64,000 bases of DNA from Actinoplanes teichomyceticus ATCC 31121 (GTDB lineage Bacteria > Actinomycetota > Actinomycetes > Mycobacteriales > Micromonosporaceae): NCBI RefSeq assembly GCF_003711105.1, contig NZ_CP023865.1:1-64000 (forward strand). Reading direction: 5' to 3'. The notes beneath the pieces were generated by a model that was not told where the DNA came from, made no database searches, and saw only the letters and a list, made by a program, of their open reading frames with translations. The position numbers and the translations under genes were made by a program. This document shows, one piece after another, positions 30,526 through 38,155 of the stretch (the stretch's first letter is position 1; each line of letters starts with the position of its first letter).

Positions 30526-30675
30526 TTTTTTCGTACGATTCTGGCAACCATTTTTCTGAATTGCCCGCGTGACTTTCCGCTTCCTCACGTCGTTACCAGT
30601 ACCGAGTGGCCGATATCGCCTGATCCTCGAAAGGGATTCGGACAGCCACAAGGTCGACGACGAGGGGTGGATCCG
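30526..30675. promoter_or_regulatory. A/T-richer upstream region of secreted-protein genes
   Basis: The sequence after hmgL is clearly A/T-enriched (for example GTGATTTTTTCGTACGATTC) and then leads to GAGGGG before the next ATG. It likely carries a new promoter, separating the secreted-protein genes from the catabolic operon. No exact -35/-10 pair is claimed. Confidence 0.4.
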
Positions 30676-31860
30676 ATGCCGGGCTGGAGGGTCGAGCGCA
30701 CGCCGCGCGCGGCGCTCCGTTCCGTGCCGGCCGCCCACGGCGGCTTCCCGCCCATGCCGCCCCACAGCCAGGGGGCGGAGCGGCGGCCGGAGCGCCGCGC
30801 CGGACGTGCCGGTCACCGGTGGGTCCTGCGTGCACTCGTCATCGGCGGGCTGGCCGGCGTGGCCTGGCTGCTCACCGCCGCGGCCGCGCACGCCGCGGGA
30901 CCCGGCGCCGAGCCGGTCACCGGCTCGTTGTCCGGCGCGATGCGCGACAACGGCGAAGCGCTGGACAGCGCGGAGACTCCCGGCAGCGCACGAGCGCCGG
31001 GCGCCGCGGAACCGTCGGGCGGCGCGGAAGCGCTGCACCGCGGCGGACCGGCGGTGACCCGGGATGGTCCACCCCGGGAACCGGTGGCCGGGAAGCTCCT
31101 GACGGCGGCCGTCCAGCCGCTGGAGCCCGGCCCGAACACCCACCAGCACGTGGTGACACCGATCCGTTCCGTACCGGACCGCGGACCGTTCGATCCGGTA
31201 CGGAACACCGGCGGGGTCACCGACACCGCGCCCGCGACCGACGCGGCAACCCTCGACCAGGCCCGGCTGCCGGTGCCCGTGCCGCTGCGCGCCAGCAGCG
31301 GGGACACGGCCCCGGAGCGGGTCGTGGACGAGCGGGACGCGACCGGTCACGTGGCCGATCCCGGCCCGGCACCGCTGCCGGCCGGCGCACCGGAGGCTCC
31401 GGCCCCGGTGACCGATGCTGTCGTGATCCCACGACCCGCTGCCGCGCTGCCGGAACCCCCGGCCGCCACCGGCACGGCCGTGGCGACGGCGCCGCCCGCC
31501 CGCGCGGGCGGCTTCACCCGGGCCCTGCGTGCCCCGGCCGGTGACTCGCCGGTCCGGCGCGCCGAGGCCCGCTCCCGGTCACACGCCCACCGGCATGCCA
31601 CGGCCGCCCGGCCGGTTGCGCCGGAGGCGATCCGGACGAGAGCGCCCGGCGGTGATCGGCCGGTGCCCGCACGGAGGAGTCCCGGAGCGGTCAGCGGCAT
31701 CCCGGTCGGAGGGCCGGGCGCGTTCACGGAGAACGGTTCGTCGGCCGTTCTGCCGAGCCCGATCGCGGACGGCGCGGTGGCCTGCCACCGCTGCGCGACC
31801 GCGCCCGACGTCGACGTACGGCGGCACGATGCCGAGGCGCCGACCGTCTCACCTGACTAG
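30676..31860 (+). CDS. Secreted Pro/Ala-rich protein of unknown function
   Basis: 394 residues. A long basic n-region (about 1-48) is followed by a hydrophobic segment LRALVIGGLAGVAWLLTAAA and an AHA cleavage site near 72, then about 320 residues low in complexity (Ala, Pro, Gly, Thr, Arg) with no domain. There are two Cys near the C terminus (VACHRCAT). ATG 30676 fits GAGGGG 8 bases upstream better than GTG 30667. It sits 5' of the RGD-repeat protein gene, 260 bp away, on the same strand. I do not recognise a family. Confidence 0.7.
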   Translation: MPGWRVERTPRAALRSVPAAHGGFPPMPPHSQGAERRPERRAGRAGHRWVLRALVIGGLAGVAWLLTAAAAHAAGPGAEPVTGSLSGAMRDNGEALDSAETPGSARAPGAAEPSGGAEALHRGGPAVTRDGPPREPVAGKLLTAAVQPLEPGPNTHQHVVTPIRSVPDRGPFDPVRNTGGVTDTAPATDAATLDQARLPVPVPLRASSGDTAPERVVDERDATGHVADPGPAPLPAGAPEAPAPVTDAVVIPRPAAALPEPPAATGTAVATAPPARAGGFTRALRAPAGDSPVRRAEARSRSHAHRHATAARPVAPEAIRTRAPGGDRPVPARRSPGAVSGIPVGGPGAFTENGSSAVLPSPIADGAVACHRCATAPDVDVRRHDAEAPTVSPD

Positions 31861-32120
31861 TGATGGCCCCGCGGCGCGTCTGAAGCAGCCGTGGCGCCGG
31901 ACCCGCCGATTCGGCGAACCGTTTGCGGGCAAGCGGCGAATCGTGATGGCGCCCGAGTGCGACATCACGGCGCCGGATCGCGGGCGCCACGGGCGTACAT
32001 CGACGAGTGGGGCCGGGGCCGATCAATGCGAGCCAGGTGCCGCTGTGCCCGAAAAAAGCACTGAATAAGTACATGAATACGAAAAAAATCCTTGCTGACC
32101 ATTGAAAGGCATCTCTCTAC
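31861..32120. promoter_or_regulatory. Leader of the RGD-repeat protein gene
   Basis: 260 bases. The last 70 bases are A-rich (runs CGAAAAAAGCAC and ACGAAAAAAATCC), unusual for this genome, and end in a GAAAGG Shine-Dalgarno near 32104. This looks like a promoter/5' UTR for strong or regulated expression. Confidence 0.45.
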
Positions 32121-33803
32121 ATGAAGAAGACGTGGGTTCGTAAGACTCTGAGCGTCGGGATCATGGCCGCAGGTGCCCTCCTGCTCGCCCCGGCTGTCGC
32201 CCAGGCCTGCTTCGCTCCGTCGACCGCCCACCACGCGGTCACCCCGATCTCCTCGTTCGACCACGGCGCGCAGAGCGGCACCCGGGTCGCCGTCCCGGTG
32301 GTCATGCCGTTCGGCAGCAGCGGCGGCGGCGACACCCTGCACAACGTGTTCCACGGCACCCTCGGCGACCGCGCCAGCAACGGCCTGCGCGACGCGTTCC
32401 ATCAGTCCATGGCGAACCACAGCGGGATGCCGGCGGGCGTTCCGGTCACCCAGTACGACACCCTGCACAACGTGTTCCACCCGTCCGTGAGCAGCCACAG
32501 CGGCCTGCCGATGGGCGGCACCCCGATCGCGCAGGACAAGCTGCACGACATGTTCCACCCGTCGATCGGCGCCCAGGGCAACGTCTCGGTCGGCCAGGAC
32601 GTGCTGCACAACATGTTCCACCCGTCCAGCGCGGCCAAGAGCAACGCGTCGGCCGGTCAGGACGTGCTGCACAACGTGGTCCACGGGAGCCTGGGCGACC
32701 GCGCCGGCGACAGCCTGCACAACGTGTTCCACCCGTCCGCGGCCGACCACGGCGCCCAGTACGACGTGCCGGTCTACGTCCCGACCCACCCGGTCTGGGA
32801 CACCGGGGACCAGCACCAGAACATGGGTGACGTCTGCACCTGCGACCAGGACGTGAGCCCGGCCGGCTTCAACAACATCGGTTTCGTGAACGGTGCGGAC
32901 TCCGCGCCGCTCATCAACCCGATCAACGGCTGCGACAGCTCGCTCGGTGGCCTGCACGGCGGGGCGGACTTCTCGGACGTGTGCGGACAGCCGATCGGCG
33001 CGGGCCCCGGTGACATCCTCGGCCCCGGCGCCGACCACGGCATCGGCCTCGGTGGCGACCACGGCGGCCCGGGAGTCGGCCCGGGCGGTCACTACGGCCC
33101 GGGTGTCGCCCCGGGCGGCAACTACGGCCCGGGCGTCGCTCCGGGGGGTGACTACGGTCCCGGTGTCGCTCCGGGCGGTCACTACGGCCCGGGTGTCGCC
33201 CCGGGCGGTGACTACGGCCCGGGTGCCGCTCCGGGCGGCAACTACGGCCCGGGCGGTGACTACGGTCCGGGAGCCGGCCCGGCCGGTAACTACGGCGGCG
33301 GCCAGGGCGCCGCTCCGGTCGGCAACTACGGCGGCCCGGGCGCCCACCAGGGCGGCAACAAGGGCGACGTCCGTGGCGACACCGGCTACAACGGTGGTGG
33401 CAACAAGGGCGACGTCCGGGGTGACGCCGGCTACAACGGTGGCGGTGGCAAGGGTGACGTCCGTGGCGACGCCGACTACAACGGCGGCGGCAACAAGGGC
33501 GACGTCCGCGGCGACACCGGGCACAACGGCGGCGGCAACAAGGGTGGCGTCCGCGGTGACACCGGCTACAACGGCGGCGGTGGCAAGGGCGACGTCCGGG
33601 GCGACGCCGGCTACAACGGTGGCGGTGGCAAGGGTGGCGTCCGGGGCGACGCCGGCTACAACGGCGGCGGTATGGGCCGGGCCGACTACGACAGCTACGG
33701 CGAGATCCAGCGCGACACCGTCCGCGACGTGATCGAGAGCGTCTCGACCGGCCGGATGACCGGCAGCCTGGGCGGGCTGGACCTGCTCTTCACGCTGCGC
33801 TGA
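32121..33803 (+). CDS. Secreted repeat protein with seven RGD motifs
   Basis: 560 residues. The signal peptide MKKTWVRKTLSVGIMAAGAL runs to an AQA cleavage site at 29/30, and the mature protein starts with Cys. Three repeat zones follow. Zone A (71-206) has six DxLH[ND][VM][FV]H[PG][ST] motifs plus one degenerate copy. Zone B (about 317-388) has 10-residue APGG-x-YGPGV units. Zone C (411-515) has seven exact 15-residue units like GGNKGDVRGDTGYNG, with RGD at 418, 433, 448, 463, 478, 493 and 508. A Cys cluster (239, 241, 271, 288) lies between A and B. A non-repetitive tail ends GSLGGLDLLFTLR. No LPXTG sorting signal is seen. Function is unknown. A surface or spore/sporangium matrix role is speculation. 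Confidence 0.88.
   Translation: MKKTWVRKTLSVGIMAAGALLLAPAVAQACFAPSTAHHAVTPISSFDHGAQSGTRVAVPVVMPFGSSGGGDTLHNVFHGTLGDRASNGLRDAFHQSMANHSGMPAGVPVTQYDTLHNVFHPSVSSHSGLPMGGTPIAQDKLHDMFHPSIGAQGNVSVGQDVLHNMFHPSSAAKSNASAGQDVLHNVVHGSLGDRAGDSLHNVFHPSAADHGAQYDVPVYVPTHPVWDTGDQHQNMGDVCTCDQDVSPAGFNNIGFVNGADSAPLINPINGCDSSLGGLHGGADFSDVCGQPIGAGPGDILGPGADHGIGLGGDHGGPGVGPGGHYGPGVAPGGNYGPGVAPGGDYGPGVAPGGHYGPGVAPGGDYGPGAAPGGNYGPGGDYGPGAGPAGNYGGGQGAAPVGNYGGPGAHQGGNKGDVRGDTGYNGGGNKGDVRGDAGYNGGGGKGDVRGDADYNGGGNKGDVRGDTGHNGGGNKGGVRGDTGYNGGGGKGDVRGDAGYNGGGGKGGVRGDAGYNGGGMGRADYDSYGEIQRDTVRDVIESVSTGRMTGSLGGLDLLFTLR
33351..33665 (+). repeat. 45-bp coding repeat, seven copies (RGD units)
   Basis: Seven units of exactly 45 bp encode the 15-residue GGNKGDVRGDTGYNG-type repeat. 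Third-position differences (GTCCGTGGC/GTCCGGGGT/GTCCGCGGC) show the units are not all recent copies, while the RGD triplet is kept in all seven. Confidence 0.9.
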
Positions 33804-33810
33804 CCCGCGG

Positions 33811-33837
33811 CGGGGTGGCCCGGGACGCGCCACCCCG
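33811..33837 (+). terminator. Terminator hairpin after the RGD-repeat gene
   Basis: A 9-bp perfect stem CGGGGTGGC/GCCACCCCG with a 9-base loop, 7 bp after the stop. A second hairpin follows at 33914. Confidence 0.7.
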
Positions 33838-33913
33838 ACCCGGCGGCCGCACCGGTGCCGCCGCACGGCGCCGGTGACCGCACCGGCGTTCCTCCACAGC
33901 GCCGGTGACCCAC

Positions 33914-33947
33914 GACGAGAGCCCTCGCACCCGCGGGGGCTCTCGTC
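33914..33947. terminator. Second hairpin before accD
   Basis: An 11-bp perfect stem GACGAGAGCCC/GGGCTCTCGTC around a 12-base loop. It lies between the first terminator and the accD operator, isolating the secreted-protein genes from the accD unit. Confidence 0.7.
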
Positions 33948-33980
33948 CGTCGTTGCCGCCGCTCCGCGATCTGGGTTAAC

Positions 33981-33994
33981 CTAACGATCGTTAA
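33981..33994. promoter_or_regulatory. Palindromic operator upstream of accD
   Basis: CTAACGATCGTTAA contains the perfect 12-bp palindrome TAACGATCGTTA, 40 bp before the accD start, and resembles the site upstream of tetR (27485). TetR-family binding is inferred. Confidence 0.7.
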
Positions 33995-34033
33995 ACTCCC
34001 CCGATCGCCACGGACCCCGAGCGAGGAGACTCC

Positions 34034-35557
34034 ATGGACGGTGACGCGCTGGCGCAGGTCCGCAAGCGTGTGCTGGCCGGCGGCGCGGAGCGGTACCACG
34101 CCGCGAACGCGGCGAAGGGCAAGCTCTTCGCGCGGGAACGGATCGCGCTGCTGGTCGACGAAGGCTCCTTCGTCGAGGACGGGCTCTATGCCAACAGCCT
34201 GGCCGAGGGTCTGCCGGCCGACGGCGTGATCACCGGAGCCGCCCGGATCGACGGGCGCGAGGTGTGCGTGATGGCCAACGACTCCACGGTCAAGGCCGGC
34301 TCGTGGGGCGCCCGCACGGTGGAGAAGATCATCCGGATCATCGAGCGGGCGTATCAGCTCGGTGTGCCGATGATCTATCTGGTCGACTCGGCCGGCGCCC
34401 GGATCACCGACCAGGTCGACCTCTTCCCCGGCCGGCGTGGCGCCGGCAAGATCTTCCACACCCAGGTTCGGGCCTCCGGCTCGATCCCGCAGATCTGCGC
34501 GCTGTTCGGCCCGTCGGCCGCGGGCGGCGCCTACATCCCGGCGTTCTGCGACGTGGTGGCCATGGTCGAGGGCAACGCCAGCATGTATCTGGGCTCCGAC
34601 CGCATGGTCGAGATGGTCACCGGGGAGAAGACCACGCTGGAGGCGATGGGCGGGGCGCGGGTGCACTGCGCCGAGTCCGGCGTCGGGCACTTCCTCTGCA
34701 AGAGCGAGCGCGAGGCGCTCGACGTGGTCCGCACCTACCTGTCGTACGTGCCGTCCAACTGGACCCGGCGTCCCCCCTCGGCGACCGCCGCCGGCCCCTC
34801 CGGCGCGGACCTCGGCGCGCTCGTTCCGGCCAGCGAGCGCCAGGCGTTCGACATGCGGAAATACGTGCGGGCCCTGGTCGACGAGAATTCGTACTTCGAG
34901 ATCCAGGCGCTGTGGGCGCGCGAACTGACCGTCGGTTTCGCCCGGCTGGACGGCGAGGTGGTCGGCGTGCTGGGCAACAACTCGATGTTCAAGGGCGGCG
35001 TGCTCTTCGTCGACTCGGCCGACAAGGCCAGCCGCTTCGTGCAGCTCTGCGACGCCTTCAACATCCCGCTGCTGTTCCTCACCGACGTGCCCGGCTTCAT
35101 GGTCGGCTCGGCCGTGGAGAAACAGGGCATCATCCGGCACGGCGCCAAGATGATCACCGCGATCTCCGAGGCCACGGTGCCGAAGATCTGCGTGGTGGTG
35201 CGCAAGGCGTACGGCGCCGGGCTCTACGCGATGGCCGGTCCGGGCTTCGAGCCGGACGCCACGATCGCGCTGCCCACCGCGAAGATCGCGGTGATGGGCG
35301 CCGAGGCCGCGGTCAACGCGGTGTATGCGAACAAGATTGCGGCGATCGAGGACCCGGACGAGCGGGCCGCCTTCGTCGCGCAAGCCCGCGCCGAGTACGA
35401 GCGCGACATCGACATCATGCGCCTGGCCAGCGAGCTCGTCGTGGACGCCGTGGTCGAGCCCGGCGACCTGCGTGCCGAGCTGATCCGGCGCTTCGCGGCC
35501 GCGCGCGGCAAGGAGCGCGCGTTCTCCCGCCGTCGCCACGGCGTCACTCCGGTCTAG
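34034..35557 (+). CDS. Acyl-CoA carboxylase carboxyltransferase (beta) subunit
   Basis: 507 residues with tandem crotonase-like carboxyltransferase domains. The N-terminal half includes YLVDSAGARITDQ and FGPSAAGGAYIPAFCD. The C-terminal half has GGVLFVDSADKASRFVQLCD, FLTDVPGFMVGSAVEKQGII and AYGAGLYAMAGPGFEPD. These form the oxyanion holes for carboxybiotin and acyl-CoA. With the biotin carboxylase at 28298 and HMG-CoA lyase it suggests a methylcrotonyl-CoA-type carboxylase, though substrate cannot be read from sequence. GAGGAG precedes the ATG. The acd gene follows 15 bp downstream. Confidence 0.93.
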   Translation: MDGDALAQVRKRVLAGGAERYHAANAAKGKLFARERIALLVDEGSFVEDGLYANSLAEGLPADGVITGAARIDGREVCVMANDSTVKAGSWGARTVEKIIRIIERAYQLGVPMIYLVDSAGARITDQVDLFPGRRGAGKIFHTQVRASGSIPQICALFGPSAAGGAYIPAFCDVVAMVEGNASMYLGSDRMVEMVTGEKTTLEAMGGARVHCAESGVGHFLCKSEREALDVVRTYLSYVPSNWTRRPPSATAAGPSGADLGALVPASERQAFDMRKYVRALVDENSYFEIQALWARELTVGFARLDGEVVGVLGNNSMFKGGVLFVDSADKASRFVQLCDAFNIPLLFLTDVPGFMVGSAVEKQGIIRHGAKMITAISEATVPKICVVVRKAYGAGLYAMAGPGFEPDATIALPTAKIAVMGAEAAVNAVYANKIAAIEDPDERAAFVAQARAEYERDIDIMRLASELVVDAVVEPGDLRAELIRRFAAARGKERAFSRRRHGVTPV

Positions 35558-35572
35558 AGGCAGGTGTCCGGC

Positions 35573-36730
35573 ATGGTGGATTTCCGGCTCGGGGATGAGC
35601 TGACTCAGTTGCGTGACAGCGTCCGGCAGTTCGCCCGCGAGCAGGTGGCGCCGGTGATCGCCGAGCATTACGAGAAGGAGACCTTCCCGTACGACGTGAT
35701 CCGTCAGATGGGCGCCATGGGCCTGTTCGGCCTGCCGTTCCCGGAGCAGTACGGCGGCATGGGCGGTGACTACTTCGCGCTCTGCGTCGCCCTGGAGGAG
35801 CTGGCCAGGGTGGACAGCTCGGTGGCGATCACGCTGGAGGCCGCGGTCTCGCTCGGCGCCATGCCGATCTTCCGGTACGGCACCGAGGCCCAGCGCAAGC
35901 AGTGGCTCCCCCAGCTGGTCAGCGGGGAGGCGCTGGCCGGGTTCGGTCTGACCGAGCCCGGCTCCGGCTCGGACGCGGCCGCGATCAGCACCCGCGCGGT
36001 GCTCGACGAGTCGACCGGGGAGTGGGTGATCAACGGGAGCAAGGCGTTCATCACCAACTCCGGCACGGACATCACCACCCTGGTCACGGTGATGGCCGCG
36101 ACCGGCACCAACCCGGACGGCAGCCGCGAGCTCTCCACGATCATCGTGCCCTCGGGGACGCCCGGCTTCACCGTCGCGCCCGGCTACTCCAAGGTCGGCT
36201 GGTGCGCGTCGGACACCCACGAGCTGTCCTTCGACGACGTCCGGGTCCCGGCGGAGAACCTGCTCGGCGAGCGCGGCCGCGGATTCGCCCAGTTCCTGCG
36301 GATTCTCGACGAGGGCCGGATCGCGATCGCGGCGCTCTCCGTCGGCCTGGCCCAGGGCTGCGTCGACGAGTCGGTGACCTACGCGAAGCAGCGCATCGCG
36401 TTCGGCCGCCCGATCGGCGACAACCAGGCCGTGCAGTTCCTGATCGCCGACATGGAGACGCGCGCGCACCTGGCCCGCCTCGGCTACTACGACGCGGCCG
36501 CCCGGATGCTGGCCGGCGAGGATTTCAAGCGGCACGCCGCGATAGCGAAGCTGAACGCCAGCAACGCCGCCGTGGAGAACAGCCGGTACGCCACCCAGGT
36601 GCACGGCGGCTACGGCTTCATGAACGAGTCGGCGGTCGGCCGGTTCTACCGGGACGCCAAGATCCTGGAGATCGGCGAGGGCACCTCCGAGGTGCAGCGG
36701 ATGCTGATCGCCCGGGGGCTGGGGCTCTGA
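35573..36730 (+). CDS. Acyl-CoA dehydrogenase
   Basis: 385 residues. FAD-dependent alpha,beta-desaturation of an acyl-CoA. Family signatures: GFGLTEPGSGSDAA (first PROSITE-type pattern), the catalytic-region RYATQVHGGYGFMNE, and FYRDAKILEIGEGTSEVQRMLI at the C terminus (given as two parts, FYRDAKILEIGEG and TSEVQRMLI). Context with HMG-CoA lyase and a carboxylase fits isovaleryl-CoA dehydrogenase, but this is inference. ATG 35573 has AGGTG six bases upstream; GTG 35564 is the alternative. Electrons would pass via ETF to an EtfD-type enzyme such as the one at 60219. Confidence 0.93.
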   Translation: MVDFRLGDELTQLRDSVRQFAREQVAPVIAEHYEKETFPYDVIRQMGAMGLFGLPFPEQYGGMGGDYFALCVALEELARVDSSVAITLEAAVSLGAMPIFRYGTEAQRKQWLPQLVSGEALAGFGLTEPGSGSDAAAISTRAVLDESTGEWVINGSKAFITNSGTDITTLVTVMAATGTNPDGSRELSTIIVPSGTPGFTVAPGYSKVGWCASDTHELSFDDVRVPAENLLGERGRGFAQFLRILDEGRIAIAALSVGLAQGCVDESVTYAKQRIAFGRPIGDNQAVQFLIADMETRAHLARLGYYDAAARMLAGEDFKRHAAIAKLNASNAAVENSRYATQVHGGYGFMNESAVGRFYRDAKILEIGEGTSEVQRMLIARGLGL

Positions 36731-36836
36731 CCCGCCCGGCCGGGTTCGCGGCGGACCGGGCGGGCGTCCCGGCGAACCGGGCGGGCTCACCCGGCTCGGG
36801 CTGCCGGGGGTTCGCGGCCTCCGCCGGTGACCGGGC

Positions 36837-37331
36837 TCAGGCCGGCGTGCCGGTCTCCGCGCTCCCCGCGGTCGCGCACGGATTGACCGCGTCACGGATG
36901 GTCCGGAGCGAGTCGAGCAGCTCGGTCAGCCGGCTCTCCGGGAGCAGTCCGACATACCACCGCTGAACCAGCTCCAGGTGCCCGGGCAGGACCTGGGCGA
37001 GCCGTTCCTGGCCGGCCTCGGTGATGACCGCGTAGGAGCTGCGGCGGTCGCTGGGGCAGGCCTCGCGGCGGACCATCCCGTCCCGCTCCATGCGGTCCAC
37101 GACGCGGGTGACGCCGCTGGTGGAGAGCGTGGTCTGCCCGGCCAGATCGGTCATCCGCAGCCGGTGGCCGGGCGAGCGCGCGAGGCGCATCAGCACCTCG
37201 AACTCGACCGGCGAGACCCGGTGCTCCTCGAACTGTGCGGCGAGGCGGTTCATCAGACCCGTGTACGCCTCGGCCAGCAGGCCGACCGCGGTGAGGCGAG
37301 GGTCGTCCAGATCGGTGTTCACGCCGTCCAC
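36837..37331 (-). CDS. MarR-family transcriptional regulator
   Basis: About 164 residues. The winged-helix core includes VSPVEFEVLMRLARSPGHRL, TDLAGQTTLSTSGVTRVVDRM and the wing ACPSDRRSSYAVITEAG. These are diagnostic for MarR proteins that bind DNA as dimers. No Shine-Dalgarno is visible. GTG 37331 or GTG 37322 are the likely starts, and a leaderless start is possible. It is divergent from the YceI gene; the 93-bp gap holds a strong promoter and an inverted repeat, so regulation of yceI is likely. Confidence 0.9.
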   Translation of the reverse strand: MDGVNTDLDDPRLTAVGLLAEAYTGLMNRLAAQFEEHRVSPVEFEVLMRLARSPGHRLRMTDLAGQTTLSTSGVTRVVDRMERDGMVRREACPSDRRSSYAVITEAGQERLAQVLPGHLELVQRWYVGLLPESRLTELLDSLRTIRDAVNPCATAGSAETGTPA

Positions 37332-37343
37332 GATAACAGGCAC

Positions 37344-37379
37344 TTGACAGGGGGAATATTGCCGAGCATATAGTTGCTC
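37344..37379 (+). promoter_or_regulatory. yceI promoter with inverted repeat over the -10
   Basis: TTGACA (37344-37349) precedes CATATA (17-bp spacer) and TATAGT (19-bp spacer) at 37367-37374. An inverted repeat GAGCA-N6-TGCTC (37364-37379) straddles the -10, a good place for a MarR repressor. Confidence 0.7.
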
Positions 37380-37424
37380 CGTCAGACAAGCATCCCGCAC
37401 CGACTTCGAGAGAAGGATCCCGTC

Positions 37425-37997
37425 ATGACCGTCAGCACTCGCGAGTTCGAGGGTCTGCAGATTCCGGCCGCCGGCACCTACGAGCTGGATGCGGCGCACA
37501 AGCGGGTCGGCTTCGTCGTCAAACATCTGATGGTCAGCAAGGTCCGCGGCCAGTTCGCCGAGGCCACCGCCACCATCGTGGTCGGCGAGAACCCGCTGGA
37601 CTCCTCGGTGACCGCGTCGATCAAGACCGCCAGCGTCGAGACCGGTCAGGTCGACCGGGACAACCACCTCCGCACCGGTGACTTCTTCGAGGCCGAGAAG
37701 TACCCGACGATGGAGTACCGCAGCACCGGGGTGAAGTCGCACGCCGGCACCGAGTTCGTCCTCGACGGTGAGCTCACCATCAAGGGCGTGACCAGGCCGG
37801 TCGAGCTGGTCGTCGAGTTCGAGGGCGCCACCACCAGCCCGTACGGTCAGCATCTCTTCGGTTTCAGTGCGCACACCGAGATCGACCGGGAGGACTGGGG
37901 CCTGACCTACAACATGGCCCTGGAGACCGGCGGCGTGATGATCGGCAAGAAGGTCAAGATCGAGATCGAGGGCGAAGCCATCCTGCAGCAGGGCTGA
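37425..37997 (+). CDS. YceI-family lipocalin-like protein
   Basis: 190 residues. YceI proteins form an extended beta-barrel that binds isoprenoid-type lipids. The hallmarks GTYELDAAHKRVGFVVKHLM, VRGQF and the paired SVETGQVDRDNHLRTGDFFE block are present, then GELTIKGVTRPVEL. There is no signal peptide, so it is cytoplasmic. ATG 37425 has AGAAGGA 7 bases upstream, which is preferred over 37374. It is divergent from marR and ends in a strong terminator, so it is monocistronic. Confidence 0.93.
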   Translation: MTVSTREFEGLQIPAAGTYELDAAHKRVGFVVKHLMVSKVRGQFAEATATIVVGENPLDSSVTASIKTASVETGQVDRDNHLRTGDFFEAEKYPTMEYRSTGVKSHAGTEFVLDGELTIKGVTRPVELVVEFEGATTSPYGQHLFGFSAHTEIDREDWGLTYNMALETGGVMIGKKVKIEIEGEAILQQG

Positions 37998-38014
37998 TCC
38001 CCACCGTCCACAGT

Positions 38015-38046
38015 CGAGGCGCCACCCGGGTCCGGGTGGCGCCTCG
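38015..38046 (+). terminator. Strong hairpin after yceI
   Basis: A 15-bp perfect stem CGAGGCGCCACCCGG/CCGGGTGGCGCCTCG with a 2-base loop, 18 bp after the stop codon. Confidence 0.88.
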
Positions 38047-38155
38047 ATGCGTCTGGCGATAGTCGTCCCGGAATGGGAAGGTGGACGGAAAGTATCCGCT
38101 CGTTCACAGCGTGGTGATCGGCGTCCGTTCCGCCCCGACCGTAACGGGAGGGCAC

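Noticed and set aside
33695..36895. 1066-codon open frame antisense to accD and acd
   Set aside because: Arg/Gly/Asp/His-rich shadow spanning three real genes and their spacers.
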